Source: an uncultured Verrucomicrobiota bacterium
GTDB lineage: Bacteria; Verrucomicrobiota; Kiritimatiellia; CAIVKH01
DNA length: 64,000 nt
Assembly: GCA_937996795.1 (NCBI GenBank)
Contig: CALKUH010000070.1
Location: 62,001-126,000 of the forward strand
Reading direction: 5' to 3'
A program made the translations under genes and the position numbers. This document shows positions 50,131 to 59,111 of this stretch, one piece after another; position 1 is the first letter of the stretch, and the number at the start of each line of letters is the position of its first letter. A model generated the notes under the pieces. It made no database searches. It was not told the DNA's origin and worked only from the letters and a program-made list of their open reading frames with translations.

Positions 50131-51762
50131 ATGCATGCAGGAATCCATCTGGCCCTGCTTGCCGGGCTGCTGCCGTTCCTCGCCCTCGCGCAGGAGGCCC
50201 GGCCGCCGAATATCGTCCTGATTCTCGCGGACGACATGGGCTATTCCGATCCCGGCTACATGGGCGGCGAGGCGGCCACGCCGCATCTTGACCGCCTGTC
50301 CCGCACGGGCGCCACCTTCCTGAACTGCTTCAACAACGCGAAGTGCGCCCCGTCGCGCGCGGCCCTGATGAGCGGCATGAACGCGGTCCGGGTCAAGGCC
50401 TTCAAGTCGAAGGGGAATCTCCGCGAAAACCGCGCGGCCTGCGTGGCGGAGATCCTGGGGGCGCACGGGTATGCGACGATCATGGCCGGCAAATGGCACA
50501 TCGCTCCCGAGCCGTGGGAACTCGGCTTCCAGCACCAGTTCGGCAGCCAGATCACGCCGTATTATTTCCGCCCCGCGCCCGCCGGGAAAAAGGGCGGCCT
50601 GACGCGCGACGGGGCGCCGGTGGATCACGCCGCCCTGCCGGCGGATTGGTATTCCACCATCGCCTACACCGACTTTGCGATCGACCGCATTCGCGCCGCG
50701 GCGTTGCCGGAGCGGAAGCCCTTCTTCCTGTTCCTGTCCTACCATGCCCCGCACGCCCCGCTTTCCGCGCTGGAGGAGGATTGGGAGCGGTATCGCGGGC
50801 GGTATGCCGACGGCACGGACGCGGCGGCGGAGCGGCGTTACCAGCGGATGGTCGAGCGCGGAATCGTGGACCCCGCGGTCTGGCCGCTGCCGCCGGCCGA
50901 GCCGCACGACAGCTGGCGCGACGGGCGCGTGGCGCCGGCGTGGAAGGATTTTTCGGACCAGGAAAAGGCGCTGTTCCAACGAAAGCTGGAGCTGACCGCG
51001 GCCATGGTGGATCGCCTGGACCGGGAGATCGGCCGCCTGCTCGCGTTCCTGGAGACGTCGGGCCAGTTGGAGCACACGTGGATATTCTTCCTGTCGGACA
51101 ACGGCGCGACGCACGAACAGGGCGTGTATGGCGGGGTTAATCCGGAGCGGCTCACGGCGGCCGCGCTCGCGCGCATGGGCCTGCGCGACGGCGTGTCCGG
51201 CGGCACGGCGGGACCGGTGGTGGCGCGGGTGCAAAACGTGCCGCTGCGGGGATTCAAAACGACGCTGTGGGACGGCGGCATGCGCACGTCGTTGATCGTG
51301 CAGGGCCCGTCGGCGCAAGCGACGAACGGGCCCGTCGCCTTCATCCGCACGCCGGTGGACATCACGGATCTCGCGCCCACGTTTTACGCGCTGGCCGGGG
51401 TGGACTATCCCGCGCAATTCGGCGGGCGCACCCTGAATCCCCTCGATGGCGCGAACCTGCTGCCGCTGCTGCGCGGGGAGGCGTGGCCCGCGCGCAACCT
51501 CTATTATGCCTACAAGGAAGACCACGCTGTGCGCAATGAGCGCTGGAAGCTGTTCGGGCGCTACAACCAGCGGAAACAGACGCACCGCTGGCAGCTCTTC
51601 GACGTGCAGGCGGACCCCGCGGAATTGCGCAACGTGGCGGACCGGCATCCGGACGTGGTGGCCGACCTCGCCGCGCAGTGGCAGGCCTGGAACCAGCGCT
51701 ACGGCGTCATTTCAGGATATCAATCCTACCGCGCCGGCAAGGGGGATCGCGATGAGGAGTAG
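50131..51762 (+). CDS. Secreted sulfatase (formylglycine type)
   Basis: The 543-residue product has a signal peptide MHAGIHLALLAGLLPFLALAQ. The N-terminal metal motif is ILADDMGYSDPGY (Asp34-Asp35), followed by KCAPSRAALMSG with Cys72 in the CxPSR sequence converted to formylglycine. GYATIMAGKWHI and FFLSDNGATHEQGVYGG complete the active site. C-terminal TLWDGGMRTSLIVQGP and LAPTFYALAGVD are typical of S1 sulfatases. No sulfatase-maturating enzyme is encoded in the window. Its place between two esterases points to a sulfated and acetylated glycan. Confidence 0.92.
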   Translation: MHAGIHLALLAGLLPFLALAQEARPPNIVLILADDMGYSDPGYMGGEAATPHLDRLSRTGATFLNCFNNAKCAPSRAALMSGMNAVRVKAFKSKGNLRENRAACVAEILGAHGYATIMAGKWHIAPEPWELGFQHQFGSQITPYYFRPAPAGKKGGLTRDGAPVDHAALPADWYSTIAYTDFAIDRIRAAALPERKPFFLFLSYHAPHAPLSALEEDWERYRGRYADGTDAAAERRYQRMVERGIVDPAVWPLPPAEPHDSWRDGRVAPAWKDFSDQEKALFQRKLELTAAMVDRLDREIGRLLAFLETSGQLEHTWIFFLSDNGATHEQGVYGGVNPERLTAAALARMGLRDGVSGGTAGPVVARVQNVPLRGFKTTLWDGGMRTSLIVQGPSAQATNGPVAFIRTPVDITDLAPTFYALAGVDYPAQFGGRTLNPLDGANLLPLLRGEAWPARNLYYAYKEDHAVRNERWKLFGRYNQRKQTHRWQLFDVQADPAELRNVADRHPDVVADLAAQWQAWNQRYGVISGYQSYRAGKGDRDEE

Positions 51763-52453
51763 CGTCGTGCTGCGGCGAATCCTGTGCGGAGTGCTCCTGT
51801 CCGTCGCGTCCCCGGCTTTTGCGACGCATCTGTTCATCCTGGCGGGACAATCCAACATGCAGCGGCTGGATCCGGACCTGTCCTTCACGCCCGCGGTGGA
51901 GGCGGCGTTCGGGAAGGAAAACGTGATCGTGGTGCACGATGCGCATGGCGGACAACCCATCAGCCGGTGGTGCCGGACGGCGGCGCCGTATACGCGGAAA
52001 GGCCACGAAAAGGCGGGCGACCTCTATGACGGGCTGCTCGCCCAAATCCGTGCGGCGCTCAACGGGCGCGCGCTCACATCGGCCACGCTGGTCTGGATGC
52101 AGGGCGAGGCGGACGCGCGGCGCATGGGCGGGGCGCAGTACGCGCGCCACCTGCAGGAGTTGATCGCCCAGTTCGAGGCCGACCTCGGGCAGCCCGGTCT
52201 CCATGCGGTGATCGGCCGGTTGAGCGACCACGGCCTCACGCAAAAGAAGTACACGCATTGGGCTTCCATCCGCGACGCGCAGGTTGCGCTGGCCGCCGCG
52301 AATCCGCGCTACGCCTGGGTGGACACGGATGATTTGAATGGTCCGCAGAACCTGCTCCATTACGGCAAGCGCGACTATGTGGAGTTGGGCGCCCGCTTTG
52401 CGACGAAAGCCATAGAACTCATCCAGTCACAGGAGAATCCACGTGTCCGTTGA
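51752..52453 (+). CDS. Short SASA-type carbohydrate esterase
   Basis: The 233-residue product starts at ATG 51752 inside the end of the sulfatase gene (11-bp overlap), with AAGGGGG upstream. It has a signal peptide MRSSVVLRRILCGVLLSVASPAFA. The core is LFILAGQSNMQRLDPD with the nucleophile Ser; LVWMQGEADARRMGG and the C-terminal KRDYVELGARFATKAIEL follow. It is shorter than the other SASA enzymes here. The open frame upstream is a shadow of the sulfatase. Confidence 0.83.
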   Translation: MRSSVVLRRILCGVLLSVASPAFATHLFILAGQSNMQRLDPDLSFTPAVEAAFGKENVIVVHDAHGGQPISRWCRTAAPYTRKGHEKAGDLYDGLLAQIRAALNGRALTSATLVWMQGEADARRMGGAQYARHLQELIAQFEADLGQPGLHAVIGRLSDHGLTQKKYTHWASIRDAQVALAAANPRYAWVDTDDLNGPQNLLHYGKRDYVELGARFATKAIELIQSQENPRVR

Positions 52454-54005
52454 AGTGTGCATCATTCCGAAACCCACACGCCTGGTCCGCACGGAAGGGC
52501 GCTTCCTGTCCGGTCCCGCCTTCCACGTCCAACCACCCGCCGACGACCCGGCTGCGGCCGCGCTCGCTGCGCGCTGGGTAGACGACCTGAATCGCGCGAC
52601 CGGGCTGCAGGCCGCGGTGGCGGCGCCGGGTTCCATCAGCGGCGGCGTGCAACTCGCGGCCGTTTCCGGACTGGGCCCCGAAGCCTATCGCCTGCGCGTG
52701 ACGCGGGACCGGATTTTAATCGAGGCGAGCGCGCCGGCGGGCTGGTTTTACGGATGGCAGAGCGTGCGCCAGTTGGTGCAGGTCGCGGCGGCGGAGTCGA
52801 CCTCGCCGATGGCGATCCCCTGCCTCGAGATCGAGGATGCGCCGCGATTCACCTGGCGCGGCATGATGCTGGACGTCTGCCGGCACTTCATCCCGGTGTC
52901 CGACGTAAAGAAATTCATCGACCACCTTGCGCTCTACAAGCTGAACCGGTTCCACTGGCACCTCACCGAGGATCAGGGCTGGCGGATCGAGATTAAAAAA
53001 TATCCAAGGCTCACGGAAATCGGGGCGTGGCGGAAGGAATCGTTGATCGGCCATTTCAAGGATGAGCCGGCGCGTTACGACGGCATCCCGCACGGCGGCT
53101 TCTACACGCAGGCGGAGGTGCGCGAGGTGGTGCGCTACGCGGCCGAGCGCTTCATCACCGTCGTGCCGGAAATTGAAATGCCGGGCCACGCGCAGGCGGC
53201 GCTGGCGGCCTATCCCGAATTTGGCGTGACCGGCGAGCCGGTGGAGGTACGCACGACGTGGGGCATTTCACCCATCATCTACAATCCGTCCGAGAAGACG
53301 ATCGCCTTCCTGCAGGACGTGCTGGATGAGGTGCTCGCGCTTTTCCCCTCGCCGTTCATCTGCATCGGCGGGGACGAGGCGCTGAAGGACCAGTGGAAGG
53401 CCAGCCTCGCCGTGCAGCAGCAGATCAAGGAGCTGGGGCTGAAGGACGAGGATGAATTGCAGAGTTGGTTTATCCGCCGAATGGAAGCATTCCTGAATGC
53501 GCGCGGACGGCGGTTGCTTGGGTGGGACGAAATCCTGGAGGGCGGACTCGCTCCGAACGCGACCGTGATGTCCTGGCGCGGCGTCGAGGGCGGCATAGAG
53601 GCCGCGAAGCAGGGCCACGATGTGGTCATGTGCCCCCGGACGCATTGTTATTTTGACCACTATCAGGCGGGACCTGTCGGCGAGCCGCTGGCGATCGGCG
53701 GACTGACGACGTTGGAGAAAGCGTACAGCTACGAGCCGATCCCGGAGGGCCTGCCGCCGGAGAAGGCCCACCATGTGTTGGGCGCGCAGGCGAACGTGTG
53801 GACGGAATACATGCCGGACTTCAAGCACGTCGAATACATGATCTTCCCGCGCATCGCGGCGCTGGCCGAGGCGGTGTGGTCTCCGGCCGGGTTGCGCGAC
53901 TACCCCGCGTTCCTCGCCCGCGTCCAGACGCATCCGGTGCTGTATGACGCGCTGGGGATTCGCTACGCGCCGCACGTGTTCGCCCGCGTGGCGGCGCCCG
54001 CCTGA
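52443..54005 (+). CDS. Beta-N-acetylhexosaminidase, GH20
   Basis: The 520-residue product starts at GTG 52443 with AGGAG upstream, overlapping the esterase by 11 bp. The N-terminal GH20b-like domain (about residues 5-125) is followed by the TIM barrel starting APRFTWRGMMLDVCRHFIPVSDVKKFIDHLALYKLNRFHWHLTEDQGW. The catalytic pair is Asp311-Glu312 in CIGGDEALKDQW. The C-terminus has VLGAQANVWTEYMPDFKHVEYMIFPR. No signal peptide is seen, so it may act in the cytoplasm on imported oligosaccharides. Confidence 0.93.
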   Translation: MSVEVCIIPKPTRLVRTEGRFLSGPAFHVQPPADDPAAAALAARWVDDLNRATGLQAAVAAPGSISGGVQLAAVSGLGPEAYRLRVTRDRILIEASAPAGWFYGWQSVRQLVQVAAAESTSPMAIPCLEIEDAPRFTWRGMMLDVCRHFIPVSDVKKFIDHLALYKLNRFHWHLTEDQGWRIEIKKYPRLTEIGAWRKESLIGHFKDEPARYDGIPHGGFYTQAEVREVVRYAAERFITVVPEIEMPGHAQAALAAYPEFGVTGEPVEVRTTWGISPIIYNPSEKTIAFLQDVLDEVLALFPSPFICIGGDEALKDQWKASLAVQQQIKELGLKDEDELQSWFIRRMEAFLNARGRRLLGWDEILEGGLAPNATVMSWRGVEGGIEAAKQGHDVVMCPRTHCYFDHYQAGPVGEPLAIGGLTTLEKAYSYEPIPEGLPPEKAHHVLGAQANVWTEYMPDFKHVEYMIFPRIAALAEAVWSPAGLRDYPAFLARVQTHPVLYDALGIRYAPHVFARVAAPA

Positions 54006-54013
54006 GAAGCGCC

Positions 54014-55414
54014 ATGTCCTCCGCGCCCCCGGTTCCCTTCGGGCCCGTTCCCTCGGCGCGCCAGTTGCGCTGGCATGCGCTGGAGTATTACGGGTTCATT
54101 CACTTCACCGTGAACACCTTCACGGGAAAGGAGTGGGGCTATGGCGATGAAGCGCCCGCGCTGTTCAATCCCGCGGCCTTCGACGCGGAGCAAATCGCCG
54201 GGGCCGCGGCCGCGGGCGGCATGGCGGGACTCATCCTGACCTGCAAACACCATGACGGTTTCTGCCTGTGGCCGTCGCGCCACACCGCGCATTCCGTGCG
54301 GCATGCGCCCTGGCGCGGCGGACGCGGCGATCTCGTGCGTGAAGTCGCGGATGCGTGCCGGCGGCGCGGTCTGCGGTTCGGCGTGTATCTTTCCCCCTGG
54401 GATCGCCACCACGCCGACTACGGCCGGCCCGCTTATGTGGCGTTTTACCGGGACCAGTTGCGGGAGTTGCTGACGGAATACGGCCCGCTGTTTGAAGTGT
54501 GGTTCGATGGCGCCAATGGCGGCGACGGGTATTACGGCGGGGCGCGCGAAACACGGCGGATCGACCGCCGCGCCTACTACGACTGGCCGGGAACCTGGGA
54601 GCAGGTGCGCGCGCTGCAGCCGGATGCGGCGATCTTCAGCGACGGCGGCTGGGACGTGCGCTGGGTGGGGAACGAACGCGGCGTCGCGGGCGACCCCTGC
54701 TGGCACCGGCTGGACCGCGACCGCTTCTTTCCCGGCGAGGCCGACGAAGCGCAGCTCAATTCGGGCCACCGGTTCGGAAGCCACTGGGTCCCCGCCGAGT
54801 GCGACGTCTCCATCCGCAAGGGCTGGTTCCATCATCCGGCGACGGATGAAACGGTGCGGTCGCCGGACAACCTGATGGATCTTTATTACCAGTCCGTTGG
54901 GCGCGGCGCATCGCTGCTGCTCAACCTGGCGCCGGACCGGCGCGGCCTGCTGGTCGATCGCGAGGTGGCCGCCCTCCGCGAATTCAAAGGCCGACGGGAC
55001 GCCGCGTTCGGCCGCAACCTCGCGGAAACGGCGCGCATCGCGGCCTCCAATGTGCGCGGCGGCGCGGCGGCGTACGCGGCCTCGCGGATGCTCGATGGCG
55101 ACGCGGCGACGTATTGGACTTGTGACGACGGCGTGCTGGAGGCCGAGATCGAGCTGAGGCTTGAACGGCCCATCCGGTTTAATGTCGCCGGGCTTCGCGA
55201 ATTTCTTCCGCTGGGGCAGCGCGTGGATGCCTTTCAGGTGTGGATCGAACAGGAAGGCCGGTGGGCGCCCTTCGCCCGCGGCGAAGCCATCGGTCATCGC
55301 CGGCTGTCGCGCGGGACGCGCTGTGAAACGAACCGGGTCCGCATTACCGTGCGCGGTTCCGCTCCGCCCGCCCTGTCGGAAGTGGCGCTCTATGACGATC
55401 CGAACCTTCCCTGA
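54014..55414 (+). CDS. Alpha-L-fucosidase-like GH29 enzyme without signal peptide
   Basis: The 466-residue product opens with RQLRWHALEYYGFIHFTVNTFTGKEWGYGDE and MAGLILTCKHHDGFCLWPSRHT. The nucleophile is Asp165 in FEVWFDGANGGDGYYGG. GASLLLNLAPDRRGLL ends the barrel. The last about 120 residues are F5/8C-like (RMLDGDAATYWTCDDG to LSEVALYDD). Compared with the GH29 at 30349 it has no signal peptide and a different barrel subtype, so the two probably attack fucose in different linkages or compartments. Confidence 0.9.
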   Translation: MSSAPPVPFGPVPSARQLRWHALEYYGFIHFTVNTFTGKEWGYGDEAPALFNPAAFDAEQIAGAAAAGGMAGLILTCKHHDGFCLWPSRHTAHSVRHAPWRGGRGDLVREVADACRRRGLRFGVYLSPWDRHHADYGRPAYVAFYRDQLRELLTEYGPLFEVWFDGANGGDGYYGGARETRRIDRRAYYDWPGTWEQVRALQPDAAIFSDGGWDVRWVGNERGVAGDPCWHRLDRDRFFPGEADEAQLNSGHRFGSHWVPAECDVSIRKGWFHHPATDETVRSPDNLMDLYYQSVGRGASLLLNLAPDRRGLLVDREVAALREFKGRRDAAFGRNLAETARIAASNVRGGAAAYAASRMLDGDAATYWTCDDGVLEAEIELRLERPIRFNVAGLREFLPLGQRVDAFQVWIEQEGRWAPFARGEAIGHRRLSRGTRCETNRVRITVRGSAPPALSEVALYDDPNLP

Positions 55415-56960
55415 CGCGCTGCGCGCCGGCGTCCGTCCGCCGCTCGCCGCGTTGCTGCTTGCGCTGGCGGTCCGCGCGGACGGAGTGGAGCCGGTGCCCG
55501 TGGCGCGGTTCATCTTCCCGCAGCCGGTCGAGGCGCTCGCCGACGCGCCGGACGATACCGTCGTGATCCGCCTGGCGGCGGGCGGCACGCTCCTCGCCCT
55601 CGACGCGGCGCCGCACACGCTGTGCCCGCCGGGTCGCGGCATGCTGGTCGCGTTCTGGCTGCGCGTCGACGACGCCGGGCCGCCCGCCCGCGCGCAGTTG
55701 GAGGCGCAGTGGGAGGGGCCGGACGGACCCGCCGGTTTCCAGGAGGTGTCCGGGGCGCCGCTCCAGTCCGGCGCGTGGACGCGGGTGGCCGGCTGGCTGT
55801 TTGCGGGGGAGGGCCGGTCCCTGCGCGGGCTGCGCCTGCGCGTATCGCGCGCGGGGCCTTACCACCTCCTGCCGCCGGGGCTGTGGCACTCGCCGGAAAC
55901 GCAGCCGCCGGATGACCGCCCCGCGCTGCGCGTCGCGGGACGTCATCTGATGGCGGGCGATGCGGTCGTCCGGTTGAACGGGGTCAACCTCTGCGCGTAT
56001 TCCGATGACGACCGGGATCCCGTGCAGCACGCGATGGCCTCCGCGGATGAAGAGGATTACGCCGCCATCGCGGCGGCCGGCTTTAATGTCGTCCGGCTGA
56101 ACTGCTGGCACAAATGCTTCGCCGACGCGGGCGGCTGGGCCTGGCTTGACCTGCACCGCTCCTGGGCGAAGCGGCAGGGGCTGCTGTTGATTCTCGATTT
56201 GCACGCGCCGCCGGGCGGCTACCAGGGTCCGGAATACAATCGCAAACGGTTCTATCAGGAACCGGAACTCCAGGCGGCCGCGATCCGGTTCTGGACCGAG
56301 GCCGCGCGCCGCTATTCCGGCGACCCCGCCATCGCGGCGTTCGATCTGATCAATGAGCCGAATCCGCCGCGCGACGCGGACTGGTGGGCCTTTGTGGAGG
56401 CCGCCCTGCCCGCGATCCGGACGGCGGGTTGGGCGCAGCCGGTGATCGTGGAGAAGAGTTTCGCGCGGGACGGCGCGTTCCGGAAATTGTCCGACGCGAA
56501 CGTCATCTACGACGCGCATTTTTATGAGCCGTGGTCCTTCTGCTCCGGCGCCTCCGGCCGCTACGGCGACCCGGTGGCGGCGGGCGTGACGACGCGGCTG
56601 GACCGGGCGTGGCTGGCGCGCGCGCTGCGCGAGGAACTCGTCTCCTTCGCGGAGGAACACGACGTGCCCTGCAACGTCGGCGAATACGGCATCATGCCCG
56701 CCGTCCTCGCCGCCGGCGGCGACCAGTGGTTGCGCGACGTGGTGGACCTGATGGAGGCCGGCGCTGTGAACCGGCAGTACTGGTGCTGGCACTATTTCCC
56801 GTGGGGGCTGCACGACGCGGGCTGGCATCGGCGCCGGCCCGCGGCGCCGCACCAGCGCATCCTGTCGGTGATCGCGCCCGCACCGATGCGGGCCGCCGGT
56901 CCGGCGGTTCCCCGCGCGGTCATCGTTGGTGGAACAGGCGCTCCGCCGGCAGTTCGCTGA
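55392..56960 (+). CDS. GH5-family glycoside hydrolase with N-terminal beta domain
   Basis: The 522-residue product starts at ATG 55392, overlapping the fucosidase gene by 23 bp. It has a signal peptide (LRAGVRPPLAALLLALAVRA). The N-terminal about 180 residues form a jelly-roll-like domain. The GH5 barrel begins VVRLNGVNLCAYSDDDRDP and AAAGFNVVRLNCWHKCF, with the acid/base Glu322 in FDLINEPNPP and the nucleophile Glu431 in CNVGEYGIMP. It is an endo-acting secreted enzyme. It ends in a 41-bp convergent overlap with the next gene. Confidence 0.88.
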   Translation: MTIRTFPDALRAGVRPPLAALLLALAVRADGVEPVPVARFIFPQPVEALADAPDDTVVIRLAAGGTLLALDAAPHTLCPPGRGMLVAFWLRVDDAGPPARAQLEAQWEGPDGPAGFQEVSGAPLQSGAWTRVAGWLFAGEGRSLRGLRLRVSRAGPYHLLPPGLWHSPETQPPDDRPALRVAGRHLMAGDAVVRLNGVNLCAYSDDDRDPVQHAMASADEEDYAAIAAAGFNVVRLNCWHKCFADAGGWAWLDLHRSWAKRQGLLLILDLHAPPGGYQGPEYNRKRFYQEPELQAAAIRFWTEAARRYSGDPAIAAFDLINEPNPPRDADWWAFVEAALPAIRTAGWAQPVIVEKSFARDGAFRKLSDANVIYDAHFYEPWSFCSGASGRYGDPVAAGVTTRLDRAWLARALREELVSFAEEHDVPCNVGEYGIMPAVLAAGGDQWLRDVVDLMEAGAVNRQYWCWHYFPWGLHDAGWHRRRPAAPHQRILSVIAPAPMRAAGPAVPRAVIVGGTGAPPAVR

Positions 56961-59094
56961 ACGCGCCGCCCCGGGGTTTCCAGGTGATGTGGAAGCGCTC
57001 GTCCCCCCACGCCTCGAAGTATTCTATGCGGAGCGGTTGCAGCCCCGCCTGCAGCGCCACCTCGCCCTCCGCGTAGTGGAGCCCCACCTTGTCGTGGACC
57101 AGCACATCGACGCCGTTGACGCGGATGCGCACGCCGTCGTCGGAGTGCGACGCGAAGACATAGAAGCCGTCCGCGGGCACGTCCAGCAGCCCCTCGAACA
57201 CGTAGGCATAATCGAACTCGCGGCGGCTGTGCTCCGTCGTCAGCCGGCTGGTGACGCCGGTGTCGCGCGGGTGCAGCGCGGCGAAATCGGGCAGGTTCGT
57301 CCAGCTCCCGGACTGCCGCGGAATCTCCTCCGTGACGCGCGCGTTCTCGTAGTACGCATAGCGCAGGCCGGGGTTCAGCTGATCGCGCGCGACGAGCAGG
57401 GGCGCGAGGCCGACGGCATTCGTGAACGCCGCCGACGCGACCGGGCTTTCCACGCCGTCCTTGAAGGCGCGCGCCTTGATGACGGTCGTTTCCCCGATCA
57501 GGAACGGCGCGGTGTAACGCGGCGAGGCGGGCGTCGGGTCCGCGTCGTCGAGGGTGTAGTGGATGACCGCCTCCTCATCGGCGCTGTACAACCGCACGCG
57601 TTGCCGCTGGACAAAGTCGCCCCCGTACGGGACGAGCGTGGGCGCGTACAGGCCGTCCGCCGGTTCCGCAAGCGGGTCGACCAGCAGGACGCCCCACGGA
57701 TGCAGGGCCGGGATCCGCACGCTGTCGATCATTCCGCGCGCCAGCTCGACGGTGCGCACCAGCGGCGCGTAGTCCCGGCTCTCCGCCGCGTCGCGATGCA
57801 GGGCGCCGTCATACGGCTGCGGCGTGAGCAGCCGGTAGCGCACCGGGCGCGCGCCGAAGAAGCGAAGGGGATCGATGCTGAGCGTGAAGGTGGCGGCGTC
57901 GCCCCATTCCACCAGATGCACCGCGACCGGCGCGTCGGCCTCGCCGGGTTTCGCCCGCACCGTGGCCTGGATGAGCCCGCTGCCGTGGCGGAAGCGGACG
58001 GGCAGGCCCGCCTCGTGGTCGGGCTGCGGGCGCGTGTGGGGGACGACGCCGTCCTCGTAGCCGTCCAGCCACGGGGCGATGCCCCGCACGAAGGCGTACA
58101 GATCCGCGTACTGGTCGGGCGTCGCGTAAATGCGCGGATTCGCGCCGAAATAGACATCCCACGGCACGACGAGGTGCCCGCCGTTCGCATAGGCCGTGGC
58201 GATGACGCGCCGCGTCAGCGGTTCGTTGTCGCTGACCAGCGTGAAAATCTGCGCCTTGTTGAGACGCCGCGCGTCGAGGAATCGCGTCGCCATCGCCGCC
58301 GGGTTGGCGGATTTCAGGGGGAGTTCGGCGATGCCGAAATCGAACGGGTCGTGCGGGAACACGCCGAGGCTGCGCCCGTCGTAGTTGTTGGCGGAGAAGG
58401 AAAGGGGCCGTCCGGCGTACGCGCGCAGCTCCGCGTGCATCCGCTGGTAGAAATTGCTGACGGAATCGCGCTGGAAACGCTTCATCCCGGTTTCGAGGTC
58501 CGCCCCCTGCGCCGCGGCCTTTTCGCGGCAATGCGCGCACCAGCAGGCGCCCCACGCCACGGCGGCATAGTTGCAGCCCGGGTCGTCCATCTGGATCGAA
58601 TCCACGCCGGCATCGATCATGATGCGGGCCTGCCGGCGGTAGGCGTCCTGGAACGCGGGGCTGTTCACGCAGCCCCACCACGGGATGCGCGGGAACTTCC
58701 GCATCCACGGCGCGGTGACGAGCGCGCCGTCCCGGTCGCGGATGCGCCCGCGCTCCCGTTCCTCCGGCGTGCTGCCGTCGACGGTGGCGGAACTCATGGT
58801 GCCGTTGAAGGCGTAGCCCTTGCTGCGGCACAGCGCGATCCACTCCGCGTCGAGGTTGTACACCCAGTCGAGGCGTGTCGCGTGGAACGCGGCTGCGGAG
58901 CGGAACGTGTCGTGCGGTTCGCCGTCGTGCCGGCCGCGGCTGGAAAAACTGACGTCGCTGTAGCGTGGCGCGCCGACCGGCCGCACCGCCGTCTCGGCGA
59001 TCTGGTTGACCGGCAACGGGCGCTGCGGGTCCGCGGCCAGGACGGTCGTGGTCGTGAGGGCGGCGGTGAGCAGGAATGCGCTGGAGGACTTCAT
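56920..59094 (-). CDS. Putative glycoside hydrolase (GHL6-like) with CHB_HEX_C and PA14 domains
   Basis: The 724-residue product starts at ATG 59094 with AGAAGGAG 7 bp upstream. It has a signal peptide MKSSSAFLLTAALTTTTVLAA. The N-terminal about 430 residues form a TIM-barrel-like region with GVDSIQMDDPGCNYAAVAWGACWCAHCREKA, containing candidate acidic residues and a CxC-xx-C cluster. A chitobiase-like C-terminal domain follows (VQRQRVRLYSADEEAVIHYTLDDADPTPASP). Last is a PA14 domain, LNPGLRYAYYENAR to ERFHITWKP, with SDDGVRIRVNGVDVLVHDK. The frame continues upstream to 60438 as a shadow and is not used. The substrate is unknown. Confidence 0.7.
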   Translation of the reverse strand: MKSSSAFLLTAALTTTTVLAADPQRPLPVNQIAETAVRPVGAPRYSDVSFSSRGRHDGEPHDTFRSAAAFHATRLDWVYNLDAEWIALCRSKGYAFNGTMSSATVDGSTPEERERGRIRDRDGALVTAPWMRKFPRIPWWGCVNSPAFQDAYRRQARIMIDAGVDSIQMDDPGCNYAAVAWGACWCAHCREKAAAQGADLETGMKRFQRDSVSNFYQRMHAELRAYAGRPLSFSANNYDGRSLGVFPHDPFDFGIAELPLKSANPAAMATRFLDARRLNKAQIFTLVSDNEPLTRRVIATAYANGGHLVVPWDVYFGANPRIYATPDQYADLYAFVRGIAPWLDGYEDGVVPHTRPQPDHEAGLPVRFRHGSGLIQATVRAKPGEADAPVAVHLVEWGDAATFTLSIDPLRFFGARPVRYRLLTPQPYDGALHRDAAESRDYAPLVRTVELARGMIDSVRIPALHPWGVLLVDPLAEPADGLYAPTLVPYGGDFVQRQRVRLYSADEEAVIHYTLDDADPTPASPRYTAPFLIGETTVIKARAFKDGVESPVASAAFTNAVGLAPLLVARDQLNPGLRYAYYENARVTEEIPRQSGSWTNLPDFAALHPRDTGVTSRLTTEHSRREFDYAYVFEGLLDVPADGFYVFASHSDDGVRIRVNGVDVLVHDKVGLHYAEGEVALQAGLQPLRIEYFEAWGDERFHITWKPRGGAFSELPAERLFHQR

Positions 59095-59111
59095 CTCGGA
59101 CTCCTTCTGAT

